From: Maricaulis sp947259345
Lineage (GTDB): Bacteria > Pseudomonadota > Alphaproteobacteria > Caulobacterales > Maricaulaceae
Direction: 5' to 3'
Length of the DNA stretch: 64,000 bases
Assembly: GCA_965217205.1 (NCBI GenBank)
Contig: OZ244254.1
Coordinates: 434,001 to 498,000 of the forward strand
The stretch's first letter is position 1. Every line of letters begins with the position of its first letter. Below, in pieces: positions 17,289-24,342 of the stretch. The position numbers and the translations under genes are program-made. The notes below the pieces were generated by a model. The model made no database searches, was not told where the DNA came from, and worked only from the letters and a program-made list of their open reading frames with translations.

Positions 17289-18506
17289 ATGACGACTTTT
17301 GATACCGGCCGCGCCCGAGCGCAGGCCGATGATCTCATTGCACAACTGGGCCTGTCCGGCGATCCGCTGGGACTGGGCGGCAATCCCGGCGACCATCGCG
17401 TCGTGGTGGCCATGTCCGGCGGTGTCGACAGTTCGGTGACCGCGGCCCTGCTGCACCATCTCGGCTATGATGTCGTCGGTGTGACGCTGCAACTTTATGA
17501 CCATGGCGCGGCCATGGCCAAGAAGGGTGCCTGCTGCGCCGGTCAGGATATTTACGACGCCAAGCGCGTCGCCGAGGCCTGCGGCTTTCCCCATTATGTG
17601 CTCGATTATGAGAGCCGCTTCCGCGAAGCGGTGATCGAGGAATTTGCCGACACTTATCTGGCCGGTTTCACGCCCATTCCCTGCGTGCGCTGCAACCAGA
17701 CCGTCAAGTTTGCCGACCTTTTGACCACGGCCCGCCAGCTCGGCGCCGTGTGCATGGCGACCGGGCACTACATCCAGCGTGTCACGGGCGAGAACGGGGC
17801 GGAGCTGCGCCGCGCCGCCGATGCCGTCAAGGACCAGTCCTATTTCCTGTTCGCGACCACGCATGACCAGCTCGACTTCCTGCGCTTTCCGCTGGGCCAT
17901 CTCAACAAGGACCAGACGCGTGAACTCGCCGAGGCCTTCGGCCTCATCGTCGCTGACAAGCCGGACAGCCAGGACATCTGTTTCGTGCCCAATGGCCGCT
18001 ATGTCGACATTGTCGAGAAGGTCCGCCCCGGTGCCTCCAAGCCGGGCGAGATCGTGCATGTCGATGGCCGCGTTCTCGGAAGGCATGACGGCGTGATCCG
18101 CTATACCGTCGGTCAGCGCCGCGGCCTCAAGATCGCTGTCGGCGATCCGCTCTATGTCGTGCGGATCGATGCCGAGGCGGCTCAGGTCATTGTCGGCCCG
18201 CGCGAAGCGCTGGAAGTCGACACGATCGCCCTCAAGGACATCAACTGGCTCGGCGAGGACGCCATGACCGACGGCGCCCCCATCCGCGTCAAGGTTCGCT
18301 CCACCCGCCCGCCCGTCCCCGCCGCCCTGTCGGTGGACGGCGAGGATGTCCGCGTGGTCCTCGCCAAGGGCGAGGAAGGCGTCGCGCCCGGCCAGGCCTG
18401 CGTCTTCTACTCGTCCGACGACGAGGACCGGGTGCTGGGTGGCGGCTGGATCACCAGCACGAGTGGCGGGAGCGGTGGCTCGAGCGGTGTGCGGTTGATC
18501 GGGTAG
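17289..18506 (+). CDS. mnmA: MnmA, tRNA 2-thiouridylase
   Basis: A 405-aa enzyme that activates U34 of tRNA-Lys, -Glu and -Gln with ATP and transfers sulfur to it. The PP-loop motif AMSGGVDSS is near residues 38-46. The conserved FTPIPCVRCNQTVKF contains the first catalytic Cys and DICFVPNG the second, as in the family. The C-terminal beta-barrel region (VGQRRGLKIAVGDPLYV) is present. The N-terminus carries about 30 extra residues before the PP-loop, common in alphaproteobacteria. GGAGG lies 7 bases upstream of the ATG. Confidence 0.95.
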   Translation: MTTFDTGRARAQADDLIAQLGLSGDPLGLGGNPGDHRVVVAMSGGVDSSVTAALLHHLGYDVVGVTLQLYDHGAAMAKKGACCAGQDIYDAKRVAEACGFPHYVLDYESRFREAVIEEFADTYLAGFTPIPCVRCNQTVKFADLLTTARQLGAVCMATGHYIQRVTGENGAELRRAADAVKDQSYFLFATTHDQLDFLRFPLGHLNKDQTRELAEAFGLIVADKPDSQDICFVPNGRYVDIVEKVRPGASKPGEIVHVDGRVLGRHDGVIRYTVGQRRGLKIAVGDPLYVVRIDAEAAQVIVGPREALEVDTIALKDINWLGEDAMTDGAPIRVKVRSTRPPVPAALSVDGEDVRVVLAKGEEGVAPGQACVFYSSDDEDRVLGGGWITSTSGGSGGSSGVRLIG

Positions 18507-18563
18507 GTGGGGAGAGCCAATCCTCGAGCCCTCTGGCGCGATCATTGTACGACCTCCCAATCT

Positions 18564-18675
18564 CCGTCATCCCACGGTGACCGCGTTGCGGGCATCCGGG
18601 GGACCTGCGCTTCCCCGTCGACGGTTTGGCTGGGGTCCCCCGGATCACGGCTGCGCCGCGGCCGTGGGATGACGG
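18564..18675. repeat. Dispersed palindromic repeat, copy 1
   Basis: Outer arms CCGTCATCCCACGG (18564-18577) and CCGTGGGATGACGG (18662-18675) are exact reverse complements. A nested pair, ATCCGGGGGACC (18594-18605) and GGTCCCCCGGAT (18634-18645), lies inside. The GTCATCC...GGATGAC ends recur in two other gaps of this window. Confidence 0.8.
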
Positions 18676-18735
18676 TGTTTTTTGCAGGTGATGGGCTTTG
18701 GTTGGCGTCCTTATCCCACACGCCTTCCCCCCAAA

Positions 18736-18841
18736 CCGTCATCCTGACGAAAGTCAGGACCCATTCTCGCAGGCCCGATTTGGCCAATCTTGGCAACAAC
18801 TTGTGTCGCAATCTGGGTCCCGGCCTGCGCCGGGATGACGG
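18736..18841. repeat. Dispersed palindromic repeat, copy 2
   Basis: Ends CCGTCATCC (18736-18744) and GGATGACGG (18833-18841) are exact reverse complements. A small internal hairpin, CCTGAC-GAAA-GTCAGG, lies at 18743-18758, and another GC hairpin is near the right end. It lies about 60 bp from copy 1 in the same orientation. Confidence 0.75.
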
Positions 18842-19084
18842 TGTGTGGGGCGAAAAACTTATCCGCACCCCATCCGGCCCGCCCCATAATCCCCTCGTTC
18901 CCGCGTCACCTGAGGCCCGGATTGGTTATCCGGGGGCGTGGGGAGGACGGAGCTCGTCCGGTTGGGTGGAGTTGACCACCATCCGACCCGGCGTGGCCAT
19001 CGGCAGGACGGCGGCACAAAGCTCGACCGTTTGTTCCTGTCGGTTTCGAGACGGGGCCGGTAACGGCCCTGAGCAAATCTCCGT

Positions 19085-19150
19085 GTGCGAGGTGCCCCCG
19101 GCGCCACTCATACAACTCACATAGCAAGGCACCGGAACGGCACCTCGCAC
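19085..19150. repeat. Spaced 12-bp perfect inverted repeat
   Basis: GTGCGAGGTGCC (19085-19096) and GGCACCTCGCAC (19139-19150) are exact reverse complements with a 42-base spacer. It lies about 100 bp before the Sel1-like gene. It may be a regulatory site or part of a structured RNA. It does not fold as a tRNA. Confidence 0.5.
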
Positions 19151-19253
19151 CCCTCTACTGCCCAAACCGCCAGGCGCGAGCGCCGTGGCGCTGTCAGTGC
19201 TTGCCGGAATGCGGGGCGGCTGCCTATCCTGACTACTCAACCTGCGAGGCAAG

Positions 19254-19973
19254 ATGCGTCTCTTCTTGATCTTCTGTTTCAGCCTGTTCCTGGTCGCCCC
19301 TGCGACAGCCCAGCCGGTCTCTCCCGACCCGGCGCCCTTTCTCGAGCGCTGCGAGGCCGGGGAGGGCTTTGCCTGCAGCTATGCCCACGGGCTGATGCAG
19401 CGGGCGGACCGGACCTATTGGCTGACCGATGAGGCGGTCGCCTTGATGATGCGCAGCTGCAGTCTCGGCTCAGACGGGGCGTGCTGGCTGTTCGAGCGCA
19501 TCAATGAGCCCAATCCTTATGATGATGTCCGTTATGATCGCGACCGCTATCTCCCGGTCGCGCGATCCGGCTGCGAGAACCGGTCGTCGATGGCGTGCTG
19601 GCAGGCGGCCGGCCTGCTGGAGGATGGCAGCGAGGCCGACCGGCTCGAGGCCCTCGACCTGGCGCGGCGATCGTGCGAGCGCGGCTTCAATGATGGCTGT
19701 GCGCGCCAGGCCGATATCCTGGCCGGGCTGGGGCGTGACCCGCTTCCGGCGCAGCGCGAGGCCTGTTACGGCAATCGCCCGGGCCGGATGCGCAAGCAGG
19801 CCGATTGCGCGGCGGTTTGTGACGCTGATGACGCGACCGCCTGCTACCAGCTCGCTTTGATGTTCGAGCGCGGCCGTGACGGGGCGCAGACCATGCGCCG
19901 GGATGCCGAACGGGCGCGGGCCTTGTTTGCGCGCGCTTGTGAACTGGGGGCGGAGGAGGCCTGTCGCCGCTAG
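19254..19973 (+). CDS. Secreted Cys-rich Sel1-like repeat protein
   Basis: A 239-aa protein with a clear signal peptide (hydrophobic residues 4-16, cleavage near ATA-QP at about residue 20). The mature part has repeated Cys-containing helical units such as RCEAGEGFACSYAHGLM, RSCERGFNDGCARQADIL and RACELGAEEACRR, which match Cys-paired Sel1-like (SLR) repeats seen in secreted proteins. It probably forms a disulfide-stabilised periplasmic protein-binding solenoid. Its stop overlaps the 3-prime end of the convergent CPBP gene by four bases. Substrate and pathway are unknown. Confidence 0.75.
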   Translation: MRLFLIFCFSLFLVAPATAQPVSPDPAPFLERCEAGEGFACSYAHGLMQRADRTYWLTDEAVALMMRSCSLGSDGACWLFERINEPNPYDDVRYDRDRYLPVARSGCENRSSMACWQAAGLLEDGSEADRLEALDLARRSCERGFNDGCARQADILAGLGRDPLPAQREACYGNRPGRMRKQADCAAVCDADDATACYQLALMFERGRDGAQTMRRDAERARALFARACELGAEEACRR

Positions 19974-20476
19974 ACCGGCGCGGTCAGTCCTTTCCAGCCG
20001 ATCACGACCAGCCAATGGATCATCACGGCCGGCCAGACCGAGCCGCTCATCCTGTAGGCCAGCGTGCCCGCAAGGCCGAGCGCGGCGGTGACCGCCAGAA
20101 AGGCCGGCTCGAGGAAAAGCGCTTGCGCCATGGGCAGGTCGAGCCAGACCTGGATTGGATGCCAGAGCATGAAGGCGGCCATGGCGAGCGCGGCGCGCAC
20201 CCGCCCGGTCCGACCGCCAAGGACGACTCGAAAGATCAGCTCCTCCGCCAGGGCCGGGATAAAAAATGCCACTGCTGCTATCGCTAACAGGGCTTGTAAA
20301 TCGTCCGTGACTGCAAACTTGAACAGCGGTTCAACTTTGTTGATTGTGAGCGTTGCGACGACAAAAGCCGCAAGGATTAAAAGGGATTGCCCCCAATTGG
20401 CTAATCCCGGCCAAGTCCGGACCGCGCGTTTTGCATCTGCGAAATAACTTGACGCTGTGCCGCATAATTCGATCAT
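19970..20476 (-). CDS. CPBP-family intramembrane protease
   Basis: A 168-aa membrane protein with four to five hydrophobic segments. Residues about 78-83 form the CPBP motif EELIFR (EExxxR), and conserved His residues follow in FMLWHPIQVW and in VMIHWLVVIGW near the C-terminus. These are the metal-binding residues of the Abi/CaaX-protease-like family. The start at 20476 is the first Met of the frame that belongs to the family; the longer open frame upstream is antisense to the thiolase and is not part of it. It is divergent from the thiolase gene with 42 bp between them. Confidence 0.8.
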   Translation of the reverse strand: MIELCGTASSYFADAKRAVRTWPGLANWGQSLLILAAFVVATLTINKVEPLFKFAVTDDLQALLAIAAVAFFIPALAEELIFRVVLGGRTGRVRAALAMAAFMLWHPIQVWLDLPMAQALFLEPAFLAVTAALGLAGTLAYRMSGSVWPAVMIHWLVVIGWKGLTAPV

Positions 20477-20518
20477 GCGCGCCAGACTAAGACAGAATAA
20501 TCCCAGAGGAGAGATCAA

Positions 20519-21709
20519 ATGAGTGCTGTGGACGATCCCATCGTCATCGTCGGCATGGCCCGCACCCCGATGGGTGGCTTGCTCGGCGAACTTGCACCCC
20601 TGTCCGCCAATGAACTCGGCGCCGTTGCCGTCAAGGCGGCGATGGAAGAAGCCGGCATTGCCGGTGATGACATCGACCAGATCCTGATGGGCAATGTGCT
20701 CATGGCCGGTCAGGGCCAGGCCCCGGGTCGCCAGGCGGCGATCAAGGCGGGTCTTCCCAAATCCGTTGAAGCCACGACGCTCAACAAGATGTGCGGATCG
20801 GGCATGCAGGCGGCGATCATGGGGCGCGCCTCGATCGCCTCGGGCGATGCCCAGATCATCATTGCCGGCGGCATGGAGTCGATGACCAATGCCCCGCACG
20901 TGCTGCCGACGCATCGCGGCGGTTTCAAATACGGCCACGACACCATCAAGGACCATATGGCCCAGGATGGTCTCGAAGATGCCTATGAGAAGAAGCCGAT
21001 GGGTGTCTATGCCGACATGATTGCGGAGGAACACCAATTCACCCGCGAACAGCAGGACGCCTATGCCCTGGAAACCCTGGCCCGCGCCCAGCGCGCGACT
21101 GAAAAGGGTGACTTCAAGCGCGAGATCACCCCGGTCACGATCAAGGGTCGCAAGGGCGATGTGGTCGTCGATACCGACGAGCTGCCGCGCAAGGCGATGC
21201 CTGAGAAAATCCCCTCCCTGCGTCCGGCTTTCTCCAAGGACGGCACGGTCACCGCGGCCAATGCCTCGGCGATTTCGGATGGCGCTGCCGCGCTGATCCT
21301 GATGCGTCTCTCGGAAGCCGAGCGTCGTGGCCTGAAGCCGATCGCCAAGATCGTGGCCACTGCCGCCCATGCTCACGAGCCGGCCTATTTCACTACGGCC
21401 CCGGTTCCGGCCATGCGCAAGGTCGTCGAGCGCGCCGGCTGGCAGATCGATGATGTCGATCTGTGGGAAATCAACGAGGCTTTTGCCGTCGTTCCGATGA
21501 TCGCGATGAAGGAGCTGGGCATTTCCCACGACATCATCAACGTCAATGGCGGCGCCTGTGCCCTGGGTCACCCGATCGGCGCTTCCGGTGCCCGCATTAT
21601 GGTCACCCTGCTCGCCGCGCTGGAAAAGCACGGCAAGACCAAGGGCGTCGCCTCGCTCTGCATTGGTGGCGGTGAAGCGACCGCGGTCGCTGTCGAGCGC
21701 TTCGCGTAA
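20519..21709 (+). CDS. Acetyl-CoA acetyltransferase (thiolase)
   Basis: A 396-aa thiolase. The nucleophile Cys is at residue 92 in NKMCGSGMQA, the family Asn-Glu motif is present in EINEAFAVVP, the conserved His is in GGACALGHPIGASGAR, and the second active Cys is near 381 in SLCIGGGEA. The sequence is closest in style to biosynthetic acetoacetyl-CoA thiolases (AtoB/PhaA), which condense two acetyl-CoA or cleave acetoacetyl-CoA. No polyhydroxyalkanoate or fatty-acid oxidation gene adjoins it, so the pathway is not fixed. A GAGGAGA lies upstream of the ATG. Confidence 0.92.
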   Translation: MSAVDDPIVIVGMARTPMGGLLGELAPLSANELGAVAVKAAMEEAGIAGDDIDQILMGNVLMAGQGQAPGRQAAIKAGLPKSVEATTLNKMCGSGMQAAIMGRASIASGDAQIIIAGGMESMTNAPHVLPTHRGGFKYGHDTIKDHMAQDGLEDAYEKKPMGVYADMIAEEHQFTREQQDAYALETLARAQRATEKGDFKREITPVTIKGRKGDVVVDTDELPRKAMPEKIPSLRPAFSKDGTVTAANASAISDGAAALILMRLSEAERRGLKPIAKIVATAAHAHEPAYFTTAPVPAMRKVVERAGWQIDDVDLWEINEAFAVVPMIAMKELGISHDIINVNGGACALGHPIGASGARIMVTLLAALEKHGKTKGVASLCIGGGEATAVAVERFA

Positions 21710-21792
21710 GCCTTGCCATACAGGCCGACATGGAGAGGGCGCGGCCGATGGCTGCGCCCTTTGTCGTGCGGCGAGAGAAAGCGGAAGACCCG

Positions 21793-22260
21793 ATGCCAGA
21801 CTTTGTGATCGAACGGGTGGCGCCACCCGTGGCCGACTTTATCAATCATCGCGCCGATTGCGGTTGGGGCATTCTTGCAGAAGGTCTCGCAGCTCAGGCA
21901 TTAGCGGGGTCTCTTGCCGCAGTGACGGCTCGTGATGGCGACGGGCGAGTTGTCGGTTTCGCTCGTGCGGTTGGTGACCCGATTTATGTTTATGTGCAGG
22001 ACGTGATCGTGGCCGAGGTCCGACGCGGGTGCGGGCTTGGCCAGCGCCTCATGTCGGAATTGCTAGAGGCTGTGGCAGAGGCCTGCCCGCATGCGGCGGT
22101 CATGCTGATGTGCGCCACGGGTCGCGAGGCCTTCTATGAGCGTCTTGGTTTTGTGGCTCGCCCACGGCCGGGTTTCGGGCCCGGTATGCAGCTGGTTCGG
22201 GCGTCCAGCGGTGTCCAGTCCTCGCCGAGCCTCAACTGCCCGCAGCCACCCAGCCGGTGA
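21793..22260 (+). CDS. GNAT-family N-acetyltransferase
   Basis: A protein of about 155 aa with the GNAT acetyl-CoA loop VAEVRRGCGLGQRLMSELL in the middle and a terminal ATGREAFYERLGFVARP segment typical of the family. The preceding strand YVYVQDVIV is also characteristic. I chose ATG 21793, which has GGAAG about 6 bases upstream; earlier in-frame ATGs (21730, 21751) add a poor N-terminal extension. Its 3-prime end overlaps the convergent membrane-protein gene by 29 bp. The substrate cannot be told from sequence. Confidence 0.85.
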   Translation: MPDFVIERVAPPVADFINHRADCGWGILAEGLAAQALAGSLAAVTARDGDGRVVGFARAVGDPIYVYVQDVIVAEVRRGCGLGQRLMSELLEAVAEACPHAAVMLMCATGREAFYERLGFVARPRPGFGPGMQLVRASSGVQSSPSLNCPQPPSR

Positions 22261-22603
22261 GCCCGGCGATGGGCAGGAAGGCGAGCCAGGCCGGATGCCT
22301 TGCCCGGCTCAGGATGAGGGCCGCTAACCCGCTCACGGCGAATACGGCACTGATGATCCAAAGTAGCGGGGCGTGATCCGGAAGCAGGGTCCGATGGATG
22401 ACGACCAGCATGGCCGCGACGCCGAGCCAGGTCAGCGTGGTGATGTGCCAGGCGGTGCGGATCAGGGCCCGCGCATACCAGGGGCCATGGCCCAGGCTCG
22501 GCAGGTCGGGCCTCGCCAGCAGCGGGCGGAGCAGGCGGGTCTCTCCGGCGATGGAGTGAAAAAGTCCGACCAGCACGGTCAGCAAGGCGGCAAGCAGTAA
22601 CAT
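22232..22603 (-). CDS. Small four-helix membrane protein, paralogue of its neighbour
   Basis: A 123-aa protein with four hydrophobic helices (about 1-20, 52-70, 78-98 and 104-121). The second helix begins with TAWHITTLTW. The upstream neighbour is also 123 aa, has the same layout and carries CWHITTVLL at the equivalent place, so the pair looks like a tandem duplication. Both also share a segment RPLLAxxxLP before helix 2. I do not recognise the family. A TetR regulator is divergently encoded beyond the neighbour and probably controls both. Confidence 0.75.
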   Translation of the reverse strand: MLLLAALLTVLVGLFHSIAGETRLLRPLLARPDLPSLGHGPWYARALIRTAWHITTLTWLGVAAMLVVIHRTLLPDHAPLLWIISAVFAVSGLAALILSRARHPAWLAFLPIAGLTGWVAAGS

Positions 22604-22625
22604 GGCGACGTCCTTTCGGCAGGGA

Positions 22626-22997
22626 TCAGGTGAGGGCCGCGCCCAGACCCAGCAGCCCGGTCAGTGCGAACATCGACGTGGAGGGCAGCCGCCAGGGCGC
22701 GATCCTGCCCTTGAGGGCGACCCAGACACTCAGGGCGCTCAAGGTCAGGGCCAGCGGGGCCAGAAAGACCAGGTAGATGGCATAGGTCGCGGACCAGGCC
22801 GCCGCTGCAAATCCGACCGCCATGTAGGCCAGCAGGACGGTCGTGATGTGCCAGCAATAATAGTTCAACCACTTCGATTCCGGCGGCAGGTGAGTGTCCG
22901 CCAACAGGGGGCGGGCGACGACCGGTCCGCCGGCGAAGGTGTGGACCGCGAAAGTGGTGAGGGCAGTCAGGCTTGCCAGTGCGGCGAGAATGTCCAT
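22626..22997 (-). CDS. Small four-helix membrane protein, first of a paralogous pair
   Basis: A 123-aa protein with helices at about residues 3-22, 48-68, 72-94 and 104-122. It shares the motif WHITT, the preceding RPLLAD..LP segment and overall layout with the downstream 123-aa gene, 22 bp away. The divergent TetR gene begins 46 bp from its start, with palindromic sequence between. The conserved His in the membrane motif could bind a cofactor, metal or quinone, but this is speculation. No known domain is recognised. Confidence 0.75.
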   Translation of the reverse strand: MDILAALASLTALTTFAVHTFAGGPVVARPLLADTHLPPESKWLNYYCWHITTVLLAYMAVGFAAAAWSATYAIYLVFLAPLALTLSALSVWVALKGRIAPWRLPSTSMFALTGLLGLGAALT

Positions 22998-23019
22998 GAT
23001 GATCTCGTTCTGTAATTTT

Positions 23020-23042
23020 TATTCTAGAATAGATGTTCTAAT
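23020..23042. promoter_or_regulatory. Likely TetR operator in a divergent promoter
   Basis: The 12-bp perfect palindrome TATTCTAGAATA (23020-23031) is followed by a further TTCTAAT (23036-23042) that touches the TetR start codon. The stretch is strikingly AT-rich for this genome. It lies between the TetR gene and the membrane-protein pair and is a natural operator for both. Confidence 0.55.
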
Positions 23043-23606
23043 ATGGGTCGACCGTCAAGCTTTGCTGATGAGGCTGTGTATGCGGCTGTAGCGCGCAGCC
23101 TCGTTGAGGCCGGGGAGGTTCGCCTGCAGGCCGTGACCAAAGCGGCCAGTCTTTCGACCGGCTCGCTCTATCACCGCTTTGGAAGCCGTGAAGGCCTGAT
23201 GGCCGAGGCATGGATTGATGCGGTCGAGGCTTTCCAGGTGAAATTTCTTGCCGCGCTGGCGATGCCATCGGACGTGCCGGGCCTGCCCGCCGCCCTCGCG
23301 ACACTGCGCTTTTGCCGCAACGCGCCGGACCGGGCTGCCCTCCTGGTCAGTGCCCGGGAAAGGGAAATGATGTCGGACAAGGCGCCGGATGCGCTCCATG
23401 CCCGGCTCGCGGCGGCGAACAGGAAGGCGCGCGACGCGCTGTCAGGCTTTGCCGAAGCGCAGGGCCTGCCGCTTGAACGTGTCCGCCTGGCCCTGATCGG
23501 TCTGCCGCTCGGCGCGGTCCGGCTCTATCTGCCTAAGGCGCCGCTTCCGGAATTGATCGAGCAGGATATTGCCAAGGCGGCTTCGGCGCTCTTGAAACAG
23601 GCGTGA
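23043..23606 (+). CDS. TetR-family transcription regulator
   Basis: A 187-aa protein with an N-terminal TetR helix-turn-helix at about residues 8-55, including VTKAASLSTGSLYHRFGSREGLMAEA, here read as QAVTKAASLSTGSLYHRF then GSREGL. The remainder is the variable ligand and dimer domain. The ATG is preceded by palindromic AT-rich sequence and has no clear Shine-Dalgarno site, so it may be weakly translated or leaderless. It probably represses itself and the divergent 123-aa membrane-protein pair. The ligand is unknown. Confidence 0.88.
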   Translation: MGRPSSFADEAVYAAVARSLVEAGEVRLQAVTKAASLSTGSLYHRFGSREGLMAEAWIDAVEAFQVKFLAALAMPSDVPGLPAALATLRFCRNAPDRAALLVSAREREMMSDKAPDALHARLAAANRKARDALSGFAEAQGLPLERVRLALIGLPLGAVRLYLPKAPLPELIEQDIAKAASALLKQA

Positions 23607-23678
23607 TGGGCGCGCCTGGGCAGAAACGTCCGCAAGCGCGCCATCCTGCATGCTGCACTGGCGAAACCGCGGTCGTTA

Positions 23679-24158
23679 TCAGCCGTCGATATGCCCGAGG
23701 GGCAGGCCGCGTCCTTCCTTGACATTGCGGATCTGGACCGAGGTGCGGAAGTCGCCGACCACGTCCAGCGGAATCATTTTTTCGGACATGAATTCATTGT
23801 AGGCGTCGATGTCCGGGGTCACGACCTTGAGCAGATAATCGTAGGGGCCGGTCATGGTGCAGGCCTCGGTGATTTCCGCGAAGGTCTGGATGGCCTTCTC
23901 GAACTTCTCGTAATTGGCCTTGCGCGCGGGCTGGATTTTTACTTCCAGATAGGCGGTGAACATGAGGCCGATCATGCGCCGGTCGAGCTGGATCGAGCGG
24001 CGCTTGATGATGCCTTCGGTCTCCAGACGACGAATGCGGCGCCAGCAGGGCGAGGGCGTCAGGCCGACGATTTCGGCGATGTCGGCGACGGATCGGCCCG
24101 CATCGGCTTGCAGGGCTTCGAGAATGCGTACATCAATCGTGTCCAGGGTGACGGTCAT
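23679..24158 (-). CDS. Lrp/AsnC-family regulator, probable bkd regulator
   Basis: A 159-aa protein with an N-terminal winged helix (LDTIDVRILEALQADAGRSV, then IVGLTPSPCWRRIRRLE) and a C-terminal RAM ligand domain (about 65-150) including TGPYDYLLKVVTPD. It is divergent from the branched-chain oxoacid dehydrogenase genes, the same arrangement as bkdR with bkdA1 in Pseudomonas, where the Lrp-type BkdR activates the operon in response to branched-chain amino acids. That role is inferred here. A 7-bp inverted repeat adjoining its start may be its binding site. Confidence 0.9.
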   Translation of the reverse strand: MTVTLDTIDVRILEALQADAGRSVADIAEIVGLTPSPCWRRIRRLETEGIIKRRSIQLDRRMIGLMFTAYLEVKIQPARKANYEKFEKAIQTFAEITEACTMTGPYDYLLKVVTPDIDAYNEFMSEKMIPLDVVGDFRTSVQIRNVKEGRGLPLGHIDG

Positions 24159-24163
24159 TATTT

Positions 24164-24184
24164 CCTCAAATCATGATTTTGAGG
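24164..24184. promoter_or_regulatory. Inverted repeat, candidate Lrp-type operator
   Basis: CCTCAAA (24164-24170) and TTTGAGG (24178-24184) are exact reverse complements around the spacer TCATGAT. The site begins 6 bp from the Lrp gene start and about 160 bp from the E1-alpha start. AT-rich dyads of this size are usual for Lrp/AsnC autoregulators. Confidence 0.5.
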
Positions 24185-24342
24185 GAAAATAATTCAACTT
24201 TCCGCACTTGCGAACCCCGAAATGGCACCGCATTGCTATGCTGGACAAGACCGGCTCTTCCGCGCTAGACGCCGGTCGCGTTCCCGCATCATGGCGGGAG
24301 CCCCCTATAGGCACGTCCTGCCGAAGTTTTCAGCGAGAGCCC

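Larger units (their letters stand above)
18507..19253. other. 747-bp intergenic region, no convincing gene
   Basis: No reading frame here has a ribosome-binding site or a recognisable protein. The left half holds two dispersed palindromic repeats (18564-18675 and 18736-18841). The right half holds a spaced 12-bp inverted repeat (19085-19150). The remainder may include the promoter of the Sel1-like gene, but I cannot place it. Confidence 0.7.

Noticed and set aside
18507..19124. 205-codon plus-strand frame after mnmA
   Set aside because: It runs through two palindromic repeats and has no domain or start signals.
19183..19200. Sigma-54-like site before the Sel1-like gene (TGGCGC-N5-GTGC)
   Set aside because: Two mismatches, including the -12 TTGC, and no flagellar context.
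20477..21826. Upstream extension of the CPBP protease frame to 618 aa
   Set aside because: This part is antisense to the thiolase and has no family match. The CPBP protein begins at 20476.
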